In this document: positions 1-6,914 of the stretch, piece after piece
Layout of the letters: each line of letters starts with the position of its first letter
Position numbering within the stretch: position 1 is the first letter of the stretch
DNA from: an uncultured Lachnospiraceae bacterium
GTDB taxonomy: Bacteria; Bacillota; Clostridia; Lachnospirales; Lachnospiraceae
Reading direction: 5' to 3'
Assembly: GCA_958422845.1 (NCBI GenBank)
Contig: CATZPU010000016.1
Location: forward strand, 1-11,110
Length of the DNA stretch: 11,110 bases
Position numbers and translations under genes: made by a program
The notes under the pieces: model-generated
The model's input: only the letters and a program-made list of their open reading frames with translations
Database searches by the model: none
What the model was told of the DNA's origin: nothing

Positions 1-29
1 AAAATATATGGTACAGCGAGGCTTGATCG

Positions 30-58
30 TTGACAGATACAAAAAGCATCAGTATAAT
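30..58 (+). promoter_or_regulatory. Sigma-A promoter of cysK
   Basis: A perfect TTGACA at 30-35 is followed by exactly 17 nt and a perfect TATAAT at 53-58. The predicted transcript starts near 65 and has a leader of about 50 nt before the cysK start at 117. A full-consensus promoter suggests strong basal expression. No obvious operator dyad was found around it, so any cysteine-dependent control is not visible here. Confidence 0.85.
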
Positions 59-116
59 TGGGGAAAATATTTTATATAGGAACAGGAAGTAAGTGTACGC
101 AGTAGGAGGTATGGAG

Positions 117-1049
117 ATGGGAAAGATATATCAGAGCGCTTTGGAGCTTATCGGTCATACGCCGCTTCTTGAGGCGGGAAATCTGGAGAAGGAGCTTGCC
201 CTTGATGCGAGGATTCTCGTGAAGCTTGAATGCTTCAATCCGGCGGGAAGCGTAAAGGACCGCGCGGCGCTTTCTATGATCGAGGAGGCGGAGAAAAGCG
301 GAAGGTTAAAGTCAGGCGCAGTCATCATCGAGCCGACCTCCGGCAATACGGGAATCGGTCTTGCATCGATCGCAGCGGTCCGCGGCTACCGTGTGATCCT
401 TACGATGCCGGAGACGATGAGTGTGGAACGCAGGAATATACTAAAAGCGTACGGAGCGGAGATCGTGCTGACGAAGGGAAGCGAGGGCATGGCGGGAGCG
501 ATCGCAAAAGCAGAAGCTCTTGTAAAAGAAATTCCGGGAAGTATCCTTGCGGGACAGTTTGAGAATCCGGCGAATCCCAAGGCGCACAGACAGACGACAG
601 GACCTGAGATATGGGAGGATACGCAGGGAAATATCGACATTTTTGTTGCCGGAGTCGGTACAGGCGGTACGCTTACGGGAGTGGGCGGTTATCTGAAGGA
701 AAAGGATCGCAGGATACGTGTGGTGGCGGTAGAACCGTCGGACTCGCCGCTGCTCTCGGAGGGAAGGAGCGGCTCTCACGGTATTCAGGGAATCGGGGCA
801 AACTTCGTTCCAGAGGTACTTGACCGTTCTGTATATGATGAAATTATCACGGTAGAGACGGAAGATGCGTATGCGGCAGGAAAACTGTTTGCAAAAAAAG
901 AAGGAATCCTGATCGGTATCTCATCAGGCGCAGCTCTTCATGCAGCAGTTGCGCTTGCGAAACGTGCGGAAAATAAGGGAAAGACGATTGTTGCGCTTTT
1001 GCCGGACGGAGGCGACCGTTATTTTTCAACGCCGCTGTTTACCTCATAA
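117..1049 (+). CDS. cysK: Cysteine synthase A (O-acetylserine sulfhydrylase)
   Basis: This is a cytoplasmic PLP enzyme that joins O-acetylserine and sulfide to give cysteine and acetate. The 310-residue length is normal for CysK. The PLP lysine is K47 in NPAGSVKDRA. The substrate loop TSGNT is at 74-78, the phosphate-binding GTGGT at 181-185, and a GISSGAAL segment near the C-terminus should contact the PLP ring nitrogen. The protein ends in the typical RYFSTPLF. I start at 117 because AGGAGG at 104-109 lies 7 nt upstream; GTG 93 and ATG 111 are in frame but GTG lacks a site and ATG 111 is too close. It has its own promoter and is convergent with the AraC gene. CysM or cystathionine beta-synthase are less likely given the length and motifs. 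Confidence 0.95.
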   Translation: MGKIYQSALELIGHTPLLEAGNLEKELALDARILVKLECFNPAGSVKDRAALSMIEEAEKSGRLKSGAVIIEPTSGNTGIGLASIAAVRGYRVILTMPETMSVERRNILKAYGAEIVLTKGSEGMAGAIAKAEALVKEIPGSILAGQFENPANPKAHRQTTGPEIWEDTQGNIDIFVAGVGTGGTLTGVGGYLKEKDRRIRVVAVEPSDSPLLSEGRSGSHGIQGIGANFVPEVLDRSVYDEIITVETEDAYAAGKLFAKKEGILIGISSGAALHAAVALAKRAENKGKTIVALLPDGGDRYFSTPLFTS

Positions 1050-1083
1050 ATGAAAATTTTATAGTATAGGAAAGTGACAGCAC

Positions 1084-1113
1084 AAAAAGCGGGGTGTATT
1101 TTGCAACACCCCG
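1084..1113 (-). terminator. Intrinsic terminator of the AraC-family gene
   Basis: The inverted repeat CGGGGTGT (1090-1097) / ACACCCCG (1106-1113) has an 8-nt loop. Read on the minus strand it is followed by a G-C pair and five U (A-tract 1084-1088 on the plus strand), so it fits termination of the minus-strand gene ending at 1143. On the plus strand the hairpin lacks a U-tract, so it would end cysK transcription only weakly, perhaps by blocking exonucleases. Confidence 0.7.
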
Positions 1114-1142
1114 TCTGCGGAAACCTTTGAAGCAGAAAAAGT

Positions 1143-2054
1143 TTATGTAGAAGACTCCGGACGCGGAGTTCGTTCAGAGCGCGCCTTGATCGACGTCGCG
1201 TATTCTGACGGCGTCATGCCGGAGATCTTTTTGAATTGTCTTGAAAAATAGTGAATAGAGGAATAGCCGAGAAAATCAGAGATCTGCGTAAAATTCATCT
1301 GGTTTTCACGGATGAGCTGCTTTGCAAATTCTATTTTCATGCGTGAAAAAAATTCGATCACGCCGCACTGGTGCTGCTCGCGGAACATTTTCTGGAGCTG
1401 GGAGCGTCCGATCAGGTTGTCATGGCAGATCTCTTCGATCGAGACGTACTGCTGTATATGCTCTTCCAGATAGAAGAGTATCTTGTTGTAGATAGCGGAC
1501 TGCTGCGAGCCGACGGGCGTCTCCATGTGGACGCTGAGCTTTGGAAGCGTGTTCCTGCGGATCATGGAGATCAGAAGCTGCTCCAGATACAGTCGCACAA
1601 GCTGCTGCGAGCCGAAAGTGCTGTCGGGGCGTGTGTGCATTTCCTCCAGATACGGATCGTCGAGCGGGGAAGCGATGCAGCGGCGCGCTTCTGCGATCAG
1701 AAAACCGAGCAGGCTTCGTTCTGTATCAGACAGAGTCAGGATCTTTCCCTCAAAAAACTGCATACAGGGTGAATGGCATGAAAAAGAGACTACCATAATA
1801 TTCGGGGCAGTCTTTCCGGTGGCTGTCAGCGTATGGAATTCGTTCGGCTTGTGGAAAATGACCTGACCGCGGCTTAAGTGATGAACGCTGTTGTCGGTAC
1901 GCACCTGCGCCTCTCCTTTGTCCACGCACTGAAATTCCCAAAAATCATGACGTTCTCCTGCAAAGTGAAAATCACTGCAGTATTCAAAATAATGGACCGT
2001 GAAGATCTCTCCGATCTCGATATCTGTCTTAAGCGGTATATGCCTGTACGCCAT
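1143..2054 (-). CDS. AraC-family transcriptional regulator, probable activator of the adjacent glycan module
   Basis: This is a cytoplasmic DNA-binding protein of 303 residues. The N-terminal part (about 15-140) resembles the AraC cupin ligand-binding domain, with HDFWEFQCVDKG and GQVIFHKPNEFHTL segments. The C-terminal part (about 195-285) has two helix-turn-helix motifs: one around SIEEICHDNLIGRSQLQKMF, and the second in ISDFLGYSSIHYFSRQFKK followed by SGMTPSEY, a hallmark of the AraC/XylS family. Start 2054 was chosen because AAGGAG (2062-2067) sits 7 nt upstream; an in-frame start at 2099 lacks a comparable site. It is divergent from the phosphorylase gene, which suggests it senses the imported disaccharide or a product and activates the module. 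The ligand and direction of control are inferred from context. Confidence 0.9.
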   Translation of the reverse strand: MAYRHIPLKTDIEIGEIFTVHYFEYCSDFHFAGERHDFWEFQCVDKGEAQVRTDNSVHHLSRGQVIFHKPNEFHTLTATGKTAPNIMVVSFSCHSPCMQFFEGKILTLSDTERSLLGFLIAEARRCIASPLDDPYLEEMHTRPDSTFGSQQLVRLYLEQLLISMIRRNTLPKLSVHMETPVGSQQSAIYNKILFYLEEHIQQYVSIEEICHDNLIGRSQLQKMFREQHQCGVIEFFSRMKIEFAKQLIRENQMNFTQISDFLGYSSIHYFSRQFKKISGMTPSEYATSIKARSERTPRPESST

Positions 2055-2122
2055 AGCTGCACTCCTTTTTGCATTAGCCAGTCTTTTATTATTCGACAAA
2101 AATAGATTGAATTTTTAAAAGG

Positions 2123-2151
2123 AGTATATCAAATGTGTGAAGATTTTTAAA
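2123..2151 (-). promoter_or_regulatory. Candidate promoter of the AraC-family gene
   Basis: On the minus strand a TATACT (2123-2128) lies 17 nt downstream of TTTAAA (2146-2151), a weak -35. The leader to the start codon at 2054 would be about 60 nt. The surroundings are very AT-rich, so other -10 boxes are possible. Confidence 0.4.
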
Positions 2152-2175
2152 TTATTGAAACTGATAGGATAAAAT

Positions 2176-2221
2176 AAAGAACCGATCGTGCAAAAACAAG
2201 GGCGCACCTCTACAGTATAAT
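2176..2221 (+). promoter_or_regulatory. Promoter and putative AraC operator of the GH112 gene
   Basis: A perfect TATAAT at 2216-2221 has no recognisable -35: the hexamer 17 nt upstream is AAAACA. Instead AAAGAAC (2176-2182), CG and ATCGTGCAAA (2185-2194) lie just where an activator would overlap the -35. The same AAAGAAC and ATCGTGCAAA, with one base fewer between them, occur at the promoter of the sugar-binding protein (4491-4508), 20 nt before its -10 compared with 21 nt here. The operator role is inferred. A partial inverted copy, TTGCAC, lies at 2231-2236. Confidence 0.6.
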
Positions 2222-2312
2222 GAAGGCAGATTGCACAGCCTTTGGAAGCAGGAAGTTTTGGTGAAAGTATTTGTCAAAGGATGCGGCAAAAAATACAATG
2301 GGAGGTATGGAA

Positions 2313-4481
2313 ATGGCTAAGACAAAAGGAAGGGTAACGCTTCCGAGTGAAGCAAATTTTCTGAACGAGACGAAAGAAATGCTGGACCGCTGGGGAGCGG
2401 ACGCGCTGCGCGACAGCGACGGTACAAAGCTGGACGATGAGATCAAATCGCTCGATGCAAAGATCTATACGACGTATTTCGTGGCGCGCGGCCACAATGA
2501 ATTTGCAAAAGAGCATATGGAGGAATGTCAGCAGCTCTACCTGATGTCCCGCCACAATACGGCGGTCGAGGAGCAGCTTTCAATCGCTTTCATGGAGGGG
2601 TATTATCAGGAACAGGTGATTCCGGACTATCTGCACGATCCGAAAAAATGGTGGGAAGTCATCGACCGCACGACGGGAGAGATCGTTTCCGCAGATGACT
2701 GGGACGTTGATACGAAAGAACACCGCGTGATCGTAAAGAAGGCGGAGCCGTTCCATGAATATACGGTATCGTTCCTCGTATATGCGATCTGGGACCCGAC
2801 GCAGATGTACAATCACATCACGAACGACTGGGGCGACAAGCCGCATGAGATCCCGTTTGATGTCCGTCAGAATGCCTCCGGAAATTTTGCAAAGGAATAT
2901 CTGACACAGTGGCTGAAAGATAATCCTGATACAGATGTCGTGCGTTTTACGACGTTTTTCTATCATTTCACACTCGTATTCAACAGCGACGCGAAGGAAA
3001 AATTCGTAGACTGGTTCGGCTATGGCGCGACCGTTTCGGTAAAGGCGCTTGAAGAGTTCGAGCAGGAATACGGTTATGCGCTGCGTCCGGAGGATATTGT
3101 GGATAACGGATATTACAATTCAACGTTCCGCGTGCCGACGAAGGCTTATCGCGATTATATGGATTTTATCCAGAGATTCGTAGCAAAGAAAGCAAAGGAG
3201 CTTGTCGATATCGTACATGCGGCGGGCAGAGAGGCAATGATGTTCCTCGGCGACAACTGGATCGGAACAGAGCCGTACGGAAAATATTTCGGCGAGATCG
3301 GTCTTGACGCCGTAGTAGGAAGTGTAGGAGGCGGTGTGAGCCTTCGTCTGATCTCTGAGATACCGCACGTAAAATATACAGAGGGACGTTTCCTGCCGTA
3401 TTTCTTCCCTGATACTTTCTATGAGGGCAACGATCCCGTACCGGAAGCTATGCGCAACTGGATCACTGCGCGCCGTGCGATCATGCGCAAGCCGGTAGAC
3501 CGCATCGGCTACGGCGGATACTTAAGCCTTGCGTATAAGTTCCCGAAGTTTGTAGATTACATCGAGCAGGTGACAGACGAGTTCCGTCTGATCTATGACA
3601 ATATAAAGGGCGTTCGTCCGTACTGCGGCCTTAAGGTCGCAGTCCTGAACTCCTGGGGTGCGATCCGCTCCTGGCAGGCGTACATGGTAGCGCATGAGCT
3701 GCGCTACAAGCAGTGTTATTCCTACATGGGCGTGATGGAAGCCTTAAGCGGAGCCGCTGTAGACGTGAGCTTCTTAAGCTTTGATGATGTCCGCAAAAAC
3801 GGCGTGCCGGAGGATATCGACGTTATCATCAATGCAGGCGATGCGATGACGTCATTCTCAGGTGGAGAAGAATGGAGCGATCCGGCGCTTGTGGCTGCGA
3901 TCCGCAGATGGGTATACAACGGAGGCGGTTTTGTCGGCGTAGGTGAGCCGAGCGCTTACCACAGCGGAGGAAGATTCTTCCAGCTTGCAGATGTGCTTGG
4001 TGTGGATAAGGAGCTTGGTTTTACGTTATCGACGGATAAGCGCATTACAGATGCAGAGGAAACTCATTTTATCTGTGAGGACCGCACGGAAGAATTTGAT
4101 TTCGGCGAGAGCATGAAGAACGTTTATGCGCTTGGAGCAGATACGGAAATTCTGGAATACTCCAACGAGGAGATCCATGTGGCGGCTCATCCGTACGGAA
4201 AAGGCTGCGGCGTTTATATTGCGGGACTTCCGTACAGCTTTGAGAATACGCGTCTTTTGCTGAGAGCGCTTTATTATGCGGCAGGCAGACAGAACGATCT
4301 GAAAAAATGGTTTGCGGAAAATCCGGCATGCGAGGTCCATGCGTATCCGGAGGCTGGAAAATATGCGATCCTGAACAATACGACGCAGTATCAGAATACA
4401 GTGGTATTTGACGGAAACGGCAGGGAATGCGAGTACAATCTGAAGCCGGGTGAACTGATCTGGCAGGAATTTAACGTTTAG
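2313..4481 (+). CDS. lnpA: GH112 1,3-beta-galactosyl-N-acetylhexosamine (galacto-N-biose/lacto-N-biose) phosphorylase
   Basis: This cytoplasmic enzyme cleaves Gal-beta-1,3-GlcNAc or Gal-beta-1,3-GalNAc with phosphate into galactose 1-phosphate and the free N-acetylhexosamine, saving ATP. The 722-residue protein follows the Bifidobacterium longum enzyme, as I remember it, along its whole length: RVTLPSEANF at the N-terminus, WEVIDRTTGEIV, YNHITNDWGDKPHEIPFD, DVVRFTTFFYHFTL, MMFLGDNWIGTEPYG, YTEGRFLPYFFPDTFYEGND and a C-terminal beta-sandwich region. D314 in GDNWIGTEP matches the catalytic acid D313 of the B. longum protein. Start 2313 is chosen because GGAGG at 2301-2305 is 7 nt upstream; TTG 2271, ATG 2298 and ATG 2307 are in frame but badly placed. 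GH112 also contains galactosyl-beta-1,4-rhamnose phosphorylases; the nearby N-acetylhexosamine kinase favours the LNB/GNB activity. Confidence 0.93.
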   Translation: MAKTKGRVTLPSEANFLNETKEMLDRWGADALRDSDGTKLDDEIKSLDAKIYTTYFVARGHNEFAKEHMEECQQLYLMSRHNTAVEEQLSIAFMEGYYQEQVIPDYLHDPKKWWEVIDRTTGEIVSADDWDVDTKEHRVIVKKAEPFHEYTVSFLVYAIWDPTQMYNHITNDWGDKPHEIPFDVRQNASGNFAKEYLTQWLKDNPDTDVVRFTTFFYHFTLVFNSDAKEKFVDWFGYGATVSVKALEEFEQEYGYALRPEDIVDNGYYNSTFRVPTKAYRDYMDFIQRFVAKKAKELVDIVHAAGREAMMFLGDNWIGTEPYGKYFGEIGLDAVVGSVGGGVSLRLISEIPHVKYTEGRFLPYFFPDTFYEGNDPVPEAMRNWITARRAIMRKPVDRIGYGGYLSLAYKFPKFVDYIEQVTDEFRLIYDNIKGVRPYCGLKVAVLNSWGAIRSWQAYMVAHELRYKQCYSYMGVMEALSGAAVDVSFLSFDDVRKNGVPEDIDVIINAGDAMTSFSGGEEWSDPALVAAIRRWVYNGGGFVGVGEPSAYHSGGRFFQLADVLGVDKELGFTLSTDKRITDAEETHFICEDRTEEFDFGESMKNVYALGADTEILEYSNEEIHVAAHPYGKGCGVYIAGLPYSFENTRLLLRALYYAAGRQNDLKKWFAENPACEVHAYPEAGKYAILNNTTQYQNTVVFDGNGRECEYNLKPGELIWQEFNV

Positions 4482-4490
4482 TGCAAAGTA

Positions 4491-4534
4491 AAAGAACAAT
4501 CGTGCAAATACTAATTGTGCAAAAATGATACAAT
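4491..4534 (+). promoter_or_regulatory. Promoter and putative AraC operator of the transporter genes
   Basis: AAAGAAC (4491-4497) and ATCGTGCAAA (4499-4508) match the phosphorylase promoter. A -10-like TACAAT at 4529-4534 follows 20 nt later and no good -35 is seen (AAATAC at the 17-nt position). Two more GTGCAAA heptamers flank it, at 4481-4487 (overlapping the stop codon of the phosphorylase gene) and 4517-4523. An alternative -10, TATAAC at 4541-4546, would place the last heptamer over its -35. I infer an AraC-dependent promoter. With no terminator seen after the phosphorylase gene, read-through may also feed the transporter genes. Confidence 0.55.
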
Positions 4535-4624
4535 ATGAAGTATAACAGAGTGGAATTAGTCAAAACGACGAAGTCCATTCGGACGAACCTATTCATGTTA
4601 TACAAATCAAGGAGGTAAAAGGAA

Positions 4625-5869
4625 ATGGGATTTAAAAAGATTCTCAGTGCAGTTCTCTGTGCTACAATGGTAGCTGCTCCGTTCGCAGGCGTGGCATCTG
4701 CAGAAGGCAAGACAATTACATACTGGTCAATGTGGGAGTCCACAGAGCCGCAGGGACAGGCACTGCAGGAAGCAATTGACGCATATCAGGAAGCTACAGG
4801 CAATACAGTAGACGTTCAGTTTAAGGGACGTACAGGTATCCGTGAGGGACTTCAGCCGGCGCTTGACGCAGGTACGAAGATCGACCTGTTCGACGAGGAT
4901 ATCGACCGTGTAAACGGACAGTGGGGCAAGTACCTGCTTGATCTTGAGGATCTCGTAGCAGAGAGCGGATACGAAGAGACAGCTATGCCGGCGCTGATGG
5001 ACGCATGCCGCGTAGCAGGCGGCGGTACGCTCAAGACGATCCCGTATCAGCCGAACGTATTCAACTTCTTCTACAACAAGGCGATTTTTGAAGAGGCAGG
5101 CGTAGAGGCAGTTCCGACAACATGGGAAGAGTTCCTTGACGCATGTGCAAAGATCAAAGAAGCAGGCTACACACCGATCACATGTGACGACGCTTATATC
5201 GTATGTATGTTCGGATATCACCTTGGAAGACTCCTCGGAGAAGAGGGCGTTGAGAAGGTTGTAAAGGAAGGTCTGTGGGCAGAGGAGCCGGCAGTTCTCG
5301 CTACGGCTCAGGCTTACGAAGAGCTTGCTTCCAACGGATACTTCTCAGAGAACGTTGAGGGTAACGTATGGCCGGCAGGTCAGAACACAGAGCTTGCACT
5401 CGGTACGGCAGCTATGTACCTGAACGGTTCCTGGCTTCCGAACGAGGTTAAGGACATGGCAGGCGAAGACTTCCAGTGGGGATGCTTCAGCTATCCGGCA
5501 GTTCCGGACGGTACAGTAGGCATTGAGGCAGCTAACTTCGGCGCACAGGTATTCGCGATCAACAAGGATTCTGAGAATGCAGCAGAAGCATTTGAGCTGA
5601 TCAAATACTTCACAAAGGGCGAATTTGACCAGAAGCTTTCTGAGATGTCTCTTGGTATTCCGGCAGATACGACGAATGCAGAGTGGCCGGCACAGCTTGC
5701 AGAGATCAAGCCGGTTATGGACAGCCTGACAACACGCTGGACATGGGCAGTAAGCGCAGAGGCAAATGCAGACATGACTCCGGTACTCAAAGAGAATTTC
5801 CTGAAGCTCTGCGGCGGTTCTATCACAGCACAGGAATTCGTAGACACAATGGAGAGTGCAGCAGGCTGA
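4625..5869 (+). CDS. ABC transporter sugar-binding protein (family 1), probable GNB/LNB binding
   Basis: This is an extracellular solute-binding protein of 414 residues, as expected for family 1. It has a Sec signal peptide: basic MGFKK, a hydrophobic core, and an ASA|EG cleavage site near residue 26. The mature protein starts ITYWSMWESTEPQGQALQEA, typical of carbohydrate-binding family members, and contains the usual FFYNKAIFEEAGV, PTTWEEFLDAC and TAAMYLNGSW segments. AAGGAGG at 4609-4615 lies 9 nt before the start. The only cysteine in the signal region, C12, is preceded by AVL and is not a lipobox, which is odd for a Gram-positive binding protein. Strongly biased codon choice suggests very high expression. 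The ligand is assigned from the flanking phosphorylase and kinase genes only. Confidence 0.88.
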   Translation: MGFKKILSAVLCATMVAAPFAGVASAEGKTITYWSMWESTEPQGQALQEAIDAYQEATGNTVDVQFKGRTGIREGLQPALDAGTKIDLFDEDIDRVNGQWGKYLLDLEDLVAESGYEETAMPALMDACRVAGGGTLKTIPYQPNVFNFFYNKAIFEEAGVEAVPTTWEEFLDACAKIKEAGYTPITCDDAYIVCMFGYHLGRLLGEEGVEKVVKEGLWAEEPAVLATAQAYEELASNGYFSENVEGNVWPAGQNTELALGTAAMYLNGSWLPNEVKDMAGEDFQWGCFSYPAVPDGTVGIEAANFGAQVFAINKDSENAAEAFELIKYFTKGEFDQKLSEMSLGIPADTTNAEWPAQLAEIKPVMDSLTTRWTWAVSAEANADMTPVLKENFLKLCGGSITAQEFVDTMESAAG

Positions 5870-5919
5870 TCGGTTGACTGATAGAAAACAATATCATAGT
5901 TGATCATAAGAAACCTGTT

Positions 5920-5954
5920 ACGGGTGGCATCGTTTCGGCGCTGCCACCCGTTTT
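5920..5954 (+). terminator. Hairpin between binding-protein and permease genes (partial terminator or stabiliser)
   Basis: A perfect 10-bp stem ACGGGTGGCA (5920-5929) / TGCCACCCGT (5942-5951) with a 12-nt loop runs into only four T (5951-5954), then CC. The permease gene starts 43 nt after the stem and no strong promoter is seen between them. The element probably lets some transcripts end or protects the 3' end of the upstream message, giving more binding protein than permease. Confidence 0.7.
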
Positions 5955-5993
5955 CCTATGTCATAGGAAGAAAATATATTTGGAGGGAGTCAG

Positions 5994-6899
5994 ATGAAAA
6001 AAAATAAGACAATGATCGTCTGCTTTCTGGCGCCGGCGGTCACTTTGTTCCTGCTCGTCTTTCTGTATCCGATCATCAGGACAGTTATCATGAGCTTTTT
6101 CAAGATCGAGGGCGTTACAGACAGTATGTCGCAATGGCAGTTTACCGGAATAGAAAACTATAAGACGCTGGCAACAACGACGCTGTTCCGCACCTCTATG
6201 TGGAACCTGTTCCGTATCTGGCTGATCGGAGGCATCATCGTGCAGTCGCTCGCTCTTTTATTTGCAGCGATCCTCACGAGCGGCATCCGCTTTAAGAAGC
6301 TGTTCCGTGCGATCATCTATATGCCGAATATCGTCAGCGCCGTTGCGCTTGCTACGATGTGGCTTCAGGCAGTATACAGCCCGCAGTTCGGACTCTTAAA
6401 GACATTTTTCAAGACAGTAGGTCTGGATTCCATGGCAAAGATACAGTGGCTTGACGCAGATCATAAGTTCTGGGCGCTGCTGATTGCTTACTGCTTCGGT
6501 ATGGTCGGCTATCATATGCTGATCTGGAGCAGCGGTATCGAGCGTATCAGCACCGATTATTACGAGGCGGCTACGATCGACGGCGCTACGAAGGTAGATC
6601 AGTTCCGTCATATCACAATGCCCCTGCTCAAGGGCGTATTTAAGACAAATATCACGATGTGGTCCGTATCGAGTGTCGGCTTCTTCGTATGGTCGCAGCT
6701 TTTCTCGACCGTTACGGCAGACAATCAGACGATCACACCGATGGTATATATGTATCTGCAGATGTTCGGCGCAGGCAATACGATGACGGAGCGAAACGCA
6801 GGTCTGGCAGCAGCGATCGGCGTAGTCCTTTGTATCTGTGTCGTATTGATCTTTACGGTCATCAACCGTGTCATCAAAGATGACGATCTGGAATTTTAG
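5994..6899 (+). CDS. ABC sugar transporter permease, MalF/UgpA type
   Basis: This integral membrane subunit of the sugar importer pairs with the following permease. It has 301 residues. The N-terminal helix (about 7-30) is followed by further hydrophobic segments, six in all by eye, the usual number for CUT1 permeases of this size. The cytoplasmic EAA loop that contacts the ATPase starts at residue 191: EAATIDGATKVDQF, then RHITMPLLK. GGAGG at 5982-5986 sits 7 nt before the start. It is followed by the second permease after 15 nt, so both are surely co-transcribed. No ATP-binding subunit gene accompanies them. Confidence 0.92.
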   Translation: MKKNKTMIVCFLAPAVTLFLLVFLYPIIRTVIMSFFKIEGVTDSMSQWQFTGIENYKTLATTTLFRTSMWNLFRIWLIGGIIVQSLALLFAAILTSGIRFKKLFRAIIYMPNIVSAVALATMWLQAVYSPQFGLLKTFFKTVGLDSMAKIQWLDADHKFWALLIAYCFGMVGYHMLIWSSGIERISTDYYEAATIDGATKVDQFRHITMPLLKGVFKTNITMWSVSSVGFFVWSQLFSTVTADNQTITPMVYMYLQMFGAGNTMTERNAGLAAAIGVVLCICVVLIFTVINRVIKDDDLEF

Positions 6900-6914
6900 A
6901 AAGGGGGAGAAACA

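Noticed and set aside
1371..1866. Plus-strand open frames opposite the AraC-family gene
   Set aside because: The minus-strand frame carries both conserved helix-turn-helix motifs and a good ribosome site; the plus-strand translations are low-complexity shadows.
4026..5221. Long minus-strand open frames opposite the phosphorylase and binding-protein genes (e.g. 4026-4499 and 4727-5221)
   Set aside because: They lie antisense to clearly conserved coding sequence, have odd Cys/Arg-rich compositions and no ribosome sites that I could see.
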